DNA from: Leptobrachium leishanense
Lineage: Eukaryota; Chordata; Amphibia; Anura; Megophryidae
Length of the DNA: 64,000 nucleotides
Assembly (NCBI GenBank): GCA_009667805.1
Contig: RXON01001454.1
Span: forward strand, 1-64,000
Direction: 5' to 3'
Shown here: positions 35,067 to 46,413 of the stretch, piece by piece
Layout: each line of letters opens with the position of its first letter
Position numbering within the stretch: the first letter of the stretch is position 1
The notes under the pieces: model-generated
What the model was told of the DNA's origin: nothing
What the model saw: the letters and a program-made list of their open reading frames with translations, nothing else
The model's database searches: none
Program-made: the position numbers and the translations under genes

Positions 35067-38000
35067 TTAGGGGGATGCTATGTACTCTTCCCATAGGGAC
35101 CATGTTTTTACAAAGGAGCTAATAGTGTCTCTGACCTTGGCCGTCAGTTCGTCCATAAGACAGGCATCAACGATCTTTTCCGTTACAACAGCCCAGGAAG
35201 GGAGAGCACTCTGGCGCCAAGATGCTGCCAAGGCCCTTCGGGCCGCCAGGGCCAGTCTATTAAATAAAAGCTGCTCAGGGCGAGACAGAGCTGACAGGGG
35301 ACGAGAGAGGAGGAATGCCCAGGGATCAAGGGGTAGTTGTCGGTGGAAGATTTTCTGAAATTTAGCGTGAATTAAAGACCAGAAGCGGTGGACAACCGGG
35401 CAGTCCCACCACATATGAATATAAGTGCCCTTATCCCCGCAGTCTCGCCAACAGAAATCACTAGATGTGGCTCCCATGCGGTGAAGGGATACCGGGGTAA
35501 CATACCAGCGGAGAAGGATTTTGTATGATTGTTCCTGGTGAGTAACGCAAATGGAAGACCTGGCTGTTTTTTCCCATATATCCTCCCATTCGTCTCCCGG
35601 TAATGGATCACACAAGTCAACCTCCCATTTATCACAGTACGTGAGGGGTCCCCACTGTCCTGGGCTGGAGCTAAGGAGGAGGTACAATTGGGATATAAGC
35701 CCTTTTAGGGGGCCGTCTGCCATGCAAAGACGTTCTAAAGTGGTAAGAGGAACAGTTGAGACCTTTTCTAACGTCAGAGCAGTAGCAAAGTGTCGGACCT
35801 GCAGGAACCGAAAAAAAGAAGAAGGAGTCAGATGTCCACGTTCCTGAAGTTCAGAAAAAGTGATGAGCCGTCCACTCTGGTAGAGGTCACGGTACCTCAC
35901 CACCCCCGCTCCCACCAGTCCCCCGAAGTCCGAGGCCCTCAGACTCGGTGGAAACTCTCTATTACGCAGTAAGGGGGTGAGGGGAGAGGAAGCACCCACC
36001 AGCTCAAATTTCCTCCTAGCTAGCTCAAACAGGCGAAGAGATGTCAGAATCGAGGGACATACGGTGCGTAAAATAGGTCTGGAGGTTTTAGGAAGCCATA
36101 TATAGAGGTCAGGGCGGTCAGGGAACATAAAGGCGGATTCAAGTGCGACCCACCATCTAGCAGAAGCGGGAGAGTGCCAGGCTACCACCTGAGTCAACTG
36201 AGCTGCGCAATAATATAAGTATAGGTTAGGGAGCCCCAGTCCTCCTCTGGTCTTAGGGCGATATAGAATGCGGCGCGCCACCCTATGCCTCTTATTTTGC
36301 CAAACAAAAGAGTCAATCGCCTGTTGGAGCCCGGCCAAATCTCTCCGAGTCAGTAGTAAGGGTAGAGTCTGGAACAGAAAAAGAATACGTGGGAGTATGC
36401 TCATCTTTATGCTATGAATGCGTCCTATCCACGATATGGGTTTGTCACACCAATGCTCCAGATCACACTTAATCTGATGAACCATGGGTGTAACGTTCTT
36501 ACCATACAGAGCTTTCGGATCTGCTGTTAAACGGATACCCAAATACGGCAATTCAGACAGAGCAAGCCGGAACCCAAATTCTGATTCAATCAAGGCTGTT
36601 TCCGTGTGTAACATATGGAGAGGCATAGCACAGGATTTAGTGTAATTAATGCGAAACCCCGCTACTTTACCAAAGTCGGATAGTAACGATCTGATATGGG
36701 AAAGCGAAGAGATGGGATCCGTTAAAGTGAGAAGGATGTCATCGGCGTAAGCCGAGACAGTGAAATTATCTCCTCCGACTGGAACCCCCCTGATGCCGGG
36801 GTGGCCTCGTATGGCAGCCAATAAGGGTTCAAGAGAGAGGAGAAAGAGAAGGGGCGAGAGGGGACAGCCCTGACGAGTGCCATTAAGAATAGGGAACCGA
36901 GTGGGGCAACAGCCCGGAATTCGGACCTGCGCTGACACACCAGAGTAAAGGGCACGTACCGTGTTAATATAAGGGTCTGGGAGGCCAAAGCGGGAGAGGA
37001 CAGAAAAAAGAAAAGGCCATTACACCCTGTCAAAAGCCTTCTCCGCGTCTAACGATAAGACAAGGGAAGGCGTCGCACGAGAAGATAGCCACCTGATCAG
37101 GTCGGCGTTACGTCTAGTGTTGTCAAATAGTTGACGATTAGGAACAAAACCGACCTGATCCGGATGGACTAAGGATTGGAGGAGTGGACTAAGGCGTGTC
37201 GCCAAAACCTTAGCAAGAATCTTGGCATCGAAGTTAATGAGGGATATAGGGCGGAAGCTCTCAACCGCTGTAGGGTCTTTACCCTCTTTAGGAATAAGGG
37301 CTATGTTGGCCACGAGCAAATCAGGGTGGAGAGACCCACCCTCCGCGCAGTCATTAAAAACCGACGTCAAAAAAGAGACGAGTTCCAGACGCAGCGCTTT
37401 GTAGTACCCCCCTGAGAACCCATCCGGGCCCGGGGCCTTAGTACCCCCCAATGCAGAGATGGCGCAACTAACCTCCTCTTCAAGGATTGGGGCACTGAGG
37501 CTCGATATGTGAGAGTCCTCAAGCTGCGGTAAAGAGAGGGAATCCAGGAAAGAGGAGACAGCTTCTAAATGGGACTTGTCAGAGGGAGTATGATGGGGAG
37601 AGTGGTTATATAGGTCAGAATAATATGTTGTGAAAGCCATGCTGATCTCCTGTGGGGAGTTAACTAGGACATCGTCTACAGTTTTAACTGCGGAAATAGA
37701 GGAGAATTTACTCCGGGGTTTGAGAGTGCGGGCCAGCAGAGTATCTAGTTTATTAGCCTTCTCAAAAAACAGCCGACGGGACCAGAGCAGCTGTTTGGCT
37801 ACATCGTCGAGCAATAGTTGTTTCAGGGAGGAGCGTGTACGTAGGAGTTCAGAGAGGAGTTCAGGGGAGGGAGAGGCCTTATGTCGCATCTCAAGGCGAC
37901 GGAGAGACTGTTGTAAAGAGACGAGTAAGTGTAATTTGGTGCGTTTTCTATGAGTGGCAATCTTAATGAGGTGGCCCCTCATGACCGCTTTATGAGCTGC

Positions 38001-38864
38001 CCATATCGTGGATAGGGATGTCTCGCCAGGTGGATTTTCTTGAAAATATTGTGATGATAAGGTACGAAGTTGCCTAATTACCTCTGGGTCTCGTAAAAGG
38101 GACGAATTTAACTTCCATGACCAAGAGGTCGCGAGCTTCGGGGTGTGGAGATACAGTGCTATATCAGCATGGTCAGACCACGAGATAGAAATGATCTCGG
38201 CTCGAATCACATTGGACATAGCTAAACCGTTAACCAGGAAAAGGTCTATGCGAGAATAGGACCCATGAGGAGCGGAATAGAAGGAATAATCTCTCACGCT
38301 TGGATATAAAACACGTCATACATCAATGAGCCCTACTTGGTGTAAAAAACGGGCAAATAACTTGTCTTGTCTACCTAGGATTGGTGTACCTGTGGGAGCC
38401 TGACGGTCACTGCGATCCACCGCTGGGCACGCAACTGCATTCATATCACCACCTAATATCACTGCTCCTCTAGGAAGGGACGATACTAAGGTGCATATGG
38501 AGTCCCAGAAATCAACGGAGGGGGTAGTAGGAGCATAGATATTCAAAAAGTGGTAGGTCATAGAATATAAGGTACCGGTAAGCAATACGTATCGACCCTC
38601 ATCATCAATTTTTTGCGATAGTAGTTGAAACGGACACGTTTTCCGAATCAAAATGGCAACTCCATTGCGCCTGCTCAAGGCACCAGAAACATGCGCCCTT
38701 GTATAGACGTGGTCAGTTAACGCAATTTTAGCAGATTTAGTGAGATGAGTTTCCTGAAGGAACGCAATATCAATTTTATCAGATTTGAGTGTGCGGAAGA
38801 GCAGTCTCCGCTTTGTAGGGGAGTTTAGGCCTTTGACATTAAGAGAGGTTAGTTTCAGTGCCAT
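35067..38864 (-). pseudogene. L1 family 1 ORF2 (endonuclease-reverse transcriptase)
   Basis: Would nick target DNA and prime reverse transcription there. Domains: AP-type endonuclease with NVKGLN, QETHL, NIYAP, GGDMNA, YSRIDLFL and SDHAD; reverse transcriptase with PGPDGFSGGYYK, SFRPISLINFD, DQVGFVPNRQ, SLDAEKAFDRV, NGTRQGCPLSP and YADDILLTL; C-terminal Cys region CWRDCGDKGTYIHMWWDCP. One frame throughout except TGA at about 38,316-38,318 (after GLIDV) and TAA at about 37,020-37,022 (after AFDRV). ATG 38,864 is chosen because it precedes the endonuclease start directly. Full length would be about 1,265 residues. Confidence 0.88.
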
Positions 38865-39456
38865 GAGAAGCGCAACAGAGCACCTCGTACAAGTAGCAGC
38901 ATGCCCAGTACCCAAGCACCGTCCCCAGTAGCAATAAAGGCCCCGGGGTAAAGATTAACCATTGTCCCGATAGTCCCGTCCGGCAACGAGAACCGGATGC
39001 TTGTGCGATGGAAGGAAAAAACAAAAAAAAAAGGAGAAAAAGACATAGTCAAAAAATATATAACAAACATAAAAGACAAAAGAGAAAAAAAAAAAGTCCA
39101 AAAAGCCCGGACTTACCCATAGCCGGGACCTGTGGGGGAGAGAGGGAGAAAACCCTCACGGCCGTGCAGATCAAAAAAGGCCCAGTGAGGAGCCCCCACC
39201 CACAAGGAAAAAACTGGCCCCCGGGAAGGCCGGAGCAAGCGGTAGTAGGAGCATAACCATTTGCAAAACGGTAGGAATGGAAAATAAGAAAAATACATTC
39301 CAGTCAAAGTAGCTTTCGTGAAATAACCAACAGCTTCCAAATGAAAGGAGAACTCGTGACAGTCCAGTGAAGGGCCATAAAAAGCCGTAGCAAAGGAACC
39401 GGGAAGCCCAAATCTCATTGGTAACAAATGATTTATCCCAAATCGGGACCAAAAAG

Positions 39457-40431
39457 TCAACGATGAGGGCGGCTTACTGTAATCCATTCCCTGGAAAGAC
39501 GCGGGAGCGGAGGTGTAGGACCTTCAGGTGATGTGAAATCCTCCGGGGGTTGGATATCCAAGGCCCGGAAGAACTTAGTGAGATCCGAGTGCGGGAGTAG
39601 GACATACGTCTTCTTGTTGCGGAATGCCAGGATCTTGAAAGGATGGCCCCATGCAAATGCAATGTTATGGGAACGAAGTAGATCGGCGACAGGCTTCCAC
39701 AACCGTCTTCGACGAAGGGTGTCAGGGGAAATATCCTGAAAAAGCTGCAGGGGAGTCCCATCATATAATACCGGCTTAGTACGGTTTTTCCTGAGAATAA
39801 GTTCTTTTGTGGAAAAGTGTAGAAAGAGGACAATGATATCACGAGGGCGTTCGTCGGCAGTGCTGCGGGCACGTAGAGCTCTGTGGGCGCGATCAAGTTC
39901 CCAAGCGTGGTCTGGGAGCTCTGGAGCCAGCGGTCGAAGCATGGCGACATTAAAATCCCCCAGGGGGTCATCCTCTGCCCGTTCAGGCAAACCACGGATC
40001 CTCAAGTTATTCCTCCGGGACCTATTGGTCAGATCCTCCAATTGCGCTTCCAAATAATCAACTTTATGAGACATAGCGTTAGAGTGATCAATAAGAGAGT
40101 TATAGGCCCCTGAGAGTTCATCTGTGCGATCCTCTAGATCCGAGGTACGTTGTCCCAAGGCCAGAATGTCAGATTGTAAGGCCTTCGCGTTACGATCCAT
40201 TTCACCAGCCAGGAAAGATCTCATCTCAGCCATCTGACTCAATATGGTAGCGGCGTCTGCTCTGCTTACTCCGGAATCCGATTCCCCTCCATCCTCATCT
40301 CCAGATCCGATAGCGGAGGTAGGCCACGATTTCGAGCGGCCGCCATCTTGGAGAGCTGCGGACCGTCGCGGAGTAAACAGCGGTGCAACGGCCGCTTCTT
40401 TAGATTTTGCCGATTTGGCGGTTCCGGGCAT
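39457..40431 (-). CDS. L1 family 1 ORF1 protein
   Basis: A 324-residue L1 ORF1p, a trimeric RNA chaperone. Low-complexity N-terminus, coiled coil about 65-135, RSRRNNLRIRGLPE opening the RRM near 137, ELDRAHRALRAR, RPRDIIVLFLHF, and the C-terminal FAWGHPFKILAFRN. Intact frame from ATG 40,431. It lies about 590 bp upstream of ORF2 on the same strand. Confidence 0.88.
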   Translation of the reverse strand: MPGTAKSAKSKEAAVAPLFTPRRSAALQDGGRSKSWPTSAIGSGDEDGGESDSGVSRADAATILSQMAEMRSFLAGEMDRNAKALQSDILALGQRTSDLEDRTDELSGAYNSLIDHSNAMSHKVDYLEAQLEDLTNRSRRNNLRIRGLPERAEDDPLGDFNVAMLRPLAPELPDHAWELDRAHRALRARSTADERPRDIIVLFLHFSTKELILRKNRTKPVLYDGTPLQLFQDISPDTLRRRRLWKPVADLLRSHNIAFAWGHPFKILAFRNKKTYVLLPHSDLTKFFRALDIQPPEDFTSPEGPTPPLPRLSREWITVSRPHR

Positions 40432-40574
40432 GTTCAGTGTCCCTTGCTGCGTCCAACAGTGAGTGCCAGAGTCCCGGGGGGAGAGGATATTTGCGGTTTA
40501 CAGAGTGGGTGTAGCGGAGCTCAGTCACTAAGCGGCCATCTTAAACGACGGCCAAGCCACGCCCCCAATGCATT

Positions 40575-41105
40575 GACTTTAAAGTTAAAGATAAGACGTT
40601 AAACTGTCAACAGCTAAATCTAAAAATCAGCTGGAAAAACATCACCAGGTGTATATCCACACCACACATTACAAAATCTATAAAACAAATAGTGAAAGTC
40701 TCTTTAACAAGAAAGTGCATATAAAATTATTTCTATCTATTGTATACTATATAAATATATAAAATAGAAACACTTACAAGGTAAACAGACATTTGTGATG
40801 TCACAGTACCTGGTTGCTAGGCGACGTCTAAACCAAAAAAATTTAAAGTCACAGTGATGCAGCTGAAGCCAAACCAGGATGAAAAGATTTACGTCACTCA
40901 TAACCAAGGAAAAGGACTGTAACTGCACTGACCTGTTCAACAAAGCAAATAATGCATTAGAATAATTTATTATTGGTAGATTAATGATTTTATTTTTCAA
41001 ATTAAAGTTATTTCATGCTGTCCACAACAATTTGAAGACAGGTTCCCCCTGAATATAAATCCCTCTTACCACTGAGCCCCCACTATAACTAAGTGATTCT
41101 CCTTG
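40575..41105 (-). promoter_or_regulatory. Distal upstream repeat of gene B
   Basis: Mirror of 11,674-12,205 including the X-box complement at 40,813-40,825 and TGATGTCA at 40,796-40,803. It is now about 6 kb from the gene because of the L1. Confidence 0.5.
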
Positions 41106-41109
41106 TTAA

Positions 41110-42129
41110 CCACTTCGCTGCTACGGACGCGCTCAGCGCGTCCAACCGCATGTCACGTTCCATGCGGTGGACGCGCTCAGCGCGTCCTGCCTTTGGGGTC
41201 AGCGTTCGGCCGGGTTCCGGCCGATCGCTGGCCCCCCCGGTGCGGGCTGACATCCTCGATGTCAGCCCAGCATCCGGAACCGCCGCCGGGCTATTTAGGT
41301 GTCATCGCGGCGGCGCGATGACACCTAATTCAGGCGCCCCCCCCGCAAGTGCGGAGGAGGCGCCTGAAAGGGAGGGGGGAGGTCCTTCAGACCTCTCTCC
41401 CTCCCGATCGGCGGCGTTGCGCGGTTAACCCAGGCACCATTTGGAAGGGCACAGCCTGCCCTTCCAAATGGTACCTGGCATTAACCCCTGGGGAGCTGGA
41501 TCACGAATCGGCACTGAAAAGCGCCGGTTCGTGATCCTTTCCCGGAGCTGGCCGACATCTTGGATGTCGGCCAAGCCTCCGGGAACTCCCCCTGAGAAAC
41601 TGGCGTCATCGTGCATAGCACGATGACGCCAGTCCTGGAGTTAACCCCTAGCTGCCACCAATGGTGGAGATAGGGGGTTCCAATGAACCTCCTATCTCCC
41701 GATCCGTGGCAGCTAGGGGTTAAAGTTTGGTATTGTTGGATTGGCCAGAGCATGGCCGTTTCAACGATACCAAACATGAATGTGAAAAAGTTTGTAAAAA
41801 AAAAAAGAAAATTAAAAATAAAAATAAAAAGCAAATTGTAAAAAAATAAATAAACAAGTTTTTTTTCTTTTTTTTGGTTTGTTAATGGAGCAATATTGTT
41901 CCCATTTCAATTATAATGTGAACAATGATGCTGCACTAACGATTTTTGTATGCGGTGCGGTTGTTAAAAATCGTGTAATTTTCCCCAAAAAAAATGTAAC
42001 GAGACCCCATCTCTAATTTTTTTAACAAGCGCAACCCCATACAAAATATAACCTCAATTGGTCGCATGTTAAAATGTGAAAAAAAAACACTTTACACATT
42101 GTAAATTATTGAAAAATCATATTTTATTG
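41110..42129. mobile_element. piggyBac-like hairpin-chain MITE, arm B (truncated)
   Basis: TTAA at 41,106-41,109 and the same hairpin chain as 11,004-11,660, with one ggacgcgctcagcgcgtcc unit fewer. The AT-rich half stops at 42,129 in tttattgc and joins a piece of the hammerhead palindrome, so the left terminus and TTAA are gone. Confidence 0.75.
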
Positions 42130-42268
42130 CGCAATAGGAGCTTCCGCGTTCCACCTTGCGTTTCATACTGGTTAGTTCCGGAATTGCAGACCGTCCTGAG
42201 TAACTTTGAAGACAGCGCGATTCCGGAAGTGTGTACGTATCCAAGCTGAAACGCAGGACGGTCTGCAC
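42130..42268. repeat. Rearranged remnant of the hammerhead palindrome
   Basis: Contains gcgcaataggagcttccgcg and the central ggacggtctgc inverted repeat, but no hammerhead core. Arm A sequence between about 8,600 and 10,580 is otherwise missing here. Confidence 0.7.
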
Positions 42269-42283
42269 TCTAATCTAATCTAA

Positions 42284-42974
42284 TTGCAAAAACCCCATCT
42301 ATGTGTCAGGACAAGATCTAATGACACACTGACTACAGTCACTTCTCTCCAATATCTAGGTATGTGGTTAGGCCCAAATCTATCTTTTGGCCCCCACATC
42401 GAAAAACTCTCATCTAAACTTTACCGCAAACTAGGTGCCCTGTACAGAAACAAATCCTGCCTGAGCCCCGCGGTAAGAAAGCAGATTGTACAACAAATGC
42501 TTATGCCAGCCATTGAATACGGAAATGTTGTGTATGCAGCTGCCCCTCAAACACACCTCCAGAAACTTACTACATTGTATAACTCATTTTATCGCTTTGT
42601 GCTACAATGTAACTACATGACCCACCATTGTGACATGTTAAAAGAACTAAACTGGCCGTCGCTGGAATCTAGACGCACCCTTCATCTTTCCAACCTGGTG
42701 TTTAAGGGCTTTTCTGGGAAACTACCACCCTACCTGAATAGACTGCATCCCCCAGCAGTTCCCTCATCCTATAAACTCTGATCCAGGACCAGCACCTTAC
42801 TTGCAATACCACAATACAAAATGAAAGTGTCTCGATCCTCATTTTCCTACAGAGCACCGCAAATATGGAATAACCTCCCAGACGCCATCAAATCTTCCCC
42901 CAGTCTAAAGTCCCTTAAGAGTTCCCTATTAGCATACCTCAATACGGTATGCACCTGTAAACATGTAACATAGT
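42284..42974 (+). pseudogene. LINE reverse-transcriptase remnant, arm B
   Basis: C-terminal part of the same non-LTR element as 7,905-9,100: YLGMWLGPNLSFGPHI, LYRNKSCLSP, then an in-frame TGA after SSYKL at 42,779-42,781, and the FSYRAPQIWNNLP block beyond it. The upstream half with YADD is lost at the rearrangement. Confidence 0.8.
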
Positions 42975-43060
42975 GACTATATACAGAATGCACCTGTAAA
43001 CATGTAACATAGTGACTATATACAGAATGCACCTGTAAACATGTAACATAATGACTTTAT
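42947..43060. repeat. 39-bp tandem repeat, copy-number variable between arms
   Basis: Three copies of tgcacctgtaaacatgtaac plus atagtgactatatacagaa; arm A (7,870-7,935) has about two. It lies in the 3' untranslated part of the LINE remnant. Confidence 0.75.
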
Positions 43061-43157
43061 TTCCTACATATTTATTTTTCTGTTAATCTGTATATTTGGT
43101 TTTGTGTTAATATCTTGCATTTTACTATTTTGTATTTCTGTAACCGCTCAATGTTCT

Positions 43158-43366
43158 TGAACCAGCTGGGTGGAGTAGAGGTAACATCACTGCTCTGCAT
43201 GGAAAGCAGCCTGTGGAGTCATGGGCTCAATCCCAGCGATCAATCTCTCCAGTAAGTGTCCTTGGGCAAGGCACCCAACAGTACACACTCGCCACCCAGG
43301 ACATACTTGAAAATGAGAGAAATCTCAATGTATCCTTCCTGGTAAAATCCTTTATAAATATATATG
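43158..43366 (+). mobile_element. tRNA-derived SINE, copy 4
   Basis: Starts gctgggtggagtagaggtaa, B-box-like ggctcaatccc, ends atccttcctggtaaaatcc and an AT tail. Mirror of 7,574-7,770. Confidence 0.8.
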
Positions 43367-43439
43367 TGTATACTATAGTATATAAAATATGAACATATTT
43401 TTAAAATAAATTTTTGAGTAGAAAAATGTGCTTTTAATA

Positions 43440-44115
43440 ATGTGAGGGTCCAACATACCTGAAACAGCGCTGTCCTAGGAGTGGCTTTGACCAGTTGCAT
43501 AAACCTTAGCTCTGCTACAAAGCCACGGTGTGGCATGGCATTGATTTTAGGCTTCTGTGTAATAACAGATCCAGGATGCAAAAAAGTGAGAGAGATGTCA
43601 TTTGCATATCCTACCCAGAGTTCCTTGCTGAATATGGGGAATGTGACACAGGAGCTCTGGGATGCAACTCATCGAATTGCTGTGATATGCAAGTGGCTTC
43701 TACAATAACAAACACACTTATTATAGTGTGGAGGCTCTCTATCTCACGTTTTGTCCTCCACCACAACTGTTGTAGATACTGACTTGCCCTAGGGGTCCAA
43801 GCATCCACTGCACCTGGTCATCATACCTAGCTCCTATCTGATGAGGGTCTAATGAATCTGAAACAGTGCTGACCTAGGGGTGGCTTTGACCAGTTGCATA
43901 ATCTGATTTCTGATAGAAATCCTCAGTGTGGCATAGCATTCATTTTACGGTTGTGTGTAATAACTGTCCCAGGATGCAAAATAGTGAGATAGATGTTATT
44001 TGCATATTCTACCCAGAATTTCCTGCTGCATATGGGGAATACAGGAGCTCTGGGTTGCAATTCATTGAATTGCTGTGATATGCAAGTGGCTTCTGCAGTA
44101 ATAAACACACTATAT
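43440..44115 (+). repeat. Tandem hammerhead-bearing repeat, arm B
   Basis: Mirror of 6,804-7,490. The partial unit comes first with GAAACAGCGCTGTC and CTAGG (43,461-43,479), whose CAGCGCTG is a self-complementary stem III. The complete unit follows. Confidence 0.7.
43833..43878 (+). ncRNA. Hammerhead-ribozyme-like motif, arm B
   Basis: CTGATGA at 43,838-43,844, GAAAC at 43,860-43,864, then AGTGCT, GAC and CTAGG (43,874-43,878). CCTA before the core pairs with TAGG after it. The cleavage triplet is GAC as in arm A, so the GUC to GAC change predates the duplication. Confidence 0.58.
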
Positions 44116-44189
44116 ATATTTATATATATATAAAAACGAATGTTGATAGTATGCCTTCATCATAATATTTATAGGAATAATTATATATA

Positions 44190-44430
44190 TATTTTTATTT
44201 TGAATGAAAAGTTTTTATTTTGCGGCAAAGGGTATACAATACAGTTCAAGGCATTACATGTCAACAACTTTAAGTAACAGACAAATTAACTAAATAAAAT
44301 CAGTGTAAGTTGCTTCGTTAAGGGCAGAAACGTGTATCTATTCAAACATATTCAGATAATCTTACTGGTGTTATCTAATACAGCGATTGTCAACATCAAG
44401 GCTCAGCCGAGCCATTAAGAGTCCTATGAA
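44190..44430 (-). mobile_element. L1-type 3' end fragment, arm B, part 1
   Basis: Mirror of 6,490-6,735. It breaks off at the L1 insertion and resumes at 52,284. Confidence 0.65.
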
Positions 44431-45082
44431 CTTCCGGTATAGAGAGGAGGACTCCCTCGGACCTGGCCGCTTGGGGTGCGGCGGCGCCGGCCTCTGGGGG
44501 TAAGCTGACGGACGGGGGGTCACTACATCCCCCCCCTCCCCTGCTACACGCGGCGCTCTTCCTGCATTACCTGGTCCCACCACATCCCGGCTCACGGAGC
44601 GGCGGCCCGTATCTGCGGCCCCCGGAACATTTGGGGAAGTGGAAGTAGCCCACAGGCACCCCCCACGTGGGGTGGAGGTTGTGATCGGCGCCGCTGTGAG
44701 GCTCGAGGACAGAATCGATTACACCCGACCTTCCCTTGGATAGAGGGTCTCCGGAGCTGGTCCAATTGGCACCCCACTCTGAATCCGACAGTGGTCCCCA
44801 TCCTCTCTCAGCGGTACCTGTATGCCCTTAAACCGTTAAAAGAGAAAAAAAAAAAAGGAATATAAAAACAACAAAAGACAAAAAAAAAGAAAGGGTACAA
44901 GAAACATAATTCACCGTGACATCCTGGAGGGCTAATTGGTGCTGGGACCGCCTATATCGGTTTTAGCCAGTACACACTAACGAGCGACCACATGGATATG
45001 TAGCTCATGCGACCAGCGCTGAACTCTTCTCAATCCAACGGCTACTAAAGGATAACCGAGGCATAATTTCTGCGGCTCTAAA

Positions 45083-46002
45083 ATGGCACCCCCCAATGCA
45101 CAGCGAGTGTTGGATCCCCCGAAGTCGGCTCGGAAGGAACGTAATAAGGAGGCGCAGGATAGTGGATCCCCGCGGCAGGCGCTGGCCCATGACCCGGACG
45201 TTGCCACCCTCAGAGAGCAGATTACACGCCATGCTGCAGGACTTGCGATCCACCATACAGGCGGACATCAGGGGAGCGCTGCAGGAGTTGAGCCGTGACG
45301 TTCAGGACTTGGGAGAACGCACTGATACCTTGGAAACCAAGGCGGATGACTTATGCTTAGCCCACAATGATCTGGTAGACCGACATCTGGCCTTGCAAGC
45401 GGCACATGAAGCTCTGGCACTTAAAGTAGCTGACGTAGAAGACCGCTCCCGGCGTAATAATATCAGAATCCGAGGTATCGCAGAAGCAGTCACTCTAGCG
45501 GACTTACATCCATATCTCCTGGAGTTGTTTCAAGTTTTGCTGCCAGAGGCTACACCACAAGACCTACTTCTGGATCGAGCGCATCGCTTACCGCGAGCGA
45601 AAAAACCTGCCAACGTCGGTGGCTCGTGATGTCATTATCCGGGTTCACTTTTTCCACATCAAGGAAGCTCTGATGTCAGCGTCACGGAAGTCCATGCCTT
45701 TATCTGCCCCTTATGCTGCTATCTCTTTTTTCGCTGACTTATCGGCTTTGACCATGTCTAAACGACGAGAGTTTTCATCCCTCAACAAGCTTCTTCGCAA
45801 TCATAAGCTGGCGTACAGATGGGGGTTCCCAACGAAGCTCTTGATATGGAAGGATGGTATACTAAATGTTGTTCCTGATGTCGCCACTGGATTACAATTC
45901 TTGAAGGACTGGAACATTCTGGCTGATTTCTCGCCTCCGCGAGAGCCTTCCTCCTCACCGATTAAAGTCTCGCCGGAATGGCATAGAGTCCGACCTAAAT
46001 GA
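45083..46002 (+). pseudogene. L1 family 2 ORF1
   Basis: L1 ORF1p remnant: ATG 45,083 (MAPPNAQR), coiled coil, RSRRNNIRIRGI, LLLDRAHRLPRA, ARDVIIRVHFFH and YRWGFPTKLLIW near the C-terminus. Two frameshifts, near 45,215-45,235 and near 45,610, split it into three frames. About 300 residues if continuous. Confidence 0.82.
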
Positions 46003-46413
46003 TGGGTGTCTCCTTTCCTGTACCGCGTGGAGGACGTGGTTCCTCTTCACGATCGCCTCGGGACTCTGTTTTTTCGATTCAGCATTGAGTTCTTGCATTG
46101 AGCTCTGTGTAGCGGACGTCCCCTCGTCCCCCGGTTGAGTCTCCTTAGCTGATATTTTTCGCTTCTTACTGCCACTAGGAATGACTCCTTCTTGCTGTAT
46201 CTCTGGGATACAGCAGCGTTTGGTTTGTTTGTCTTATGTTTTTGCCTTTTTCAGTTTTTTTCCCTTTCTTTTTCGTTTTTTTCCCCTTTTTTTTTTTCTT
46301 TAATTATCTGTCTGTTGATATGCTCTTAAGGCCATGGCCTTCATATTCTTCATGTCTCCTCGATAGTACTTTTAATCCGACTATGCATATTATAACGTTG
46401 TGGTTATTTATCC

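Larger units (their letters stand above)
34738..40566 (-). mobile_element. L1 retrotransposon (family 1)
   Basis: 5.83 kb, minus strand, flanked by the target duplication aatgcattg (34,729-34,737 and 40,567-40,575). Arm A keeps the empty site near 12,209-12,217. It starts gggggcgtggcttgg and ends in a poly-A tail (poly-T at 34,740-34,755). ORF1 is intact and ORF2 has only two premature stops, so the insertion is young. Confidence 0.93.
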
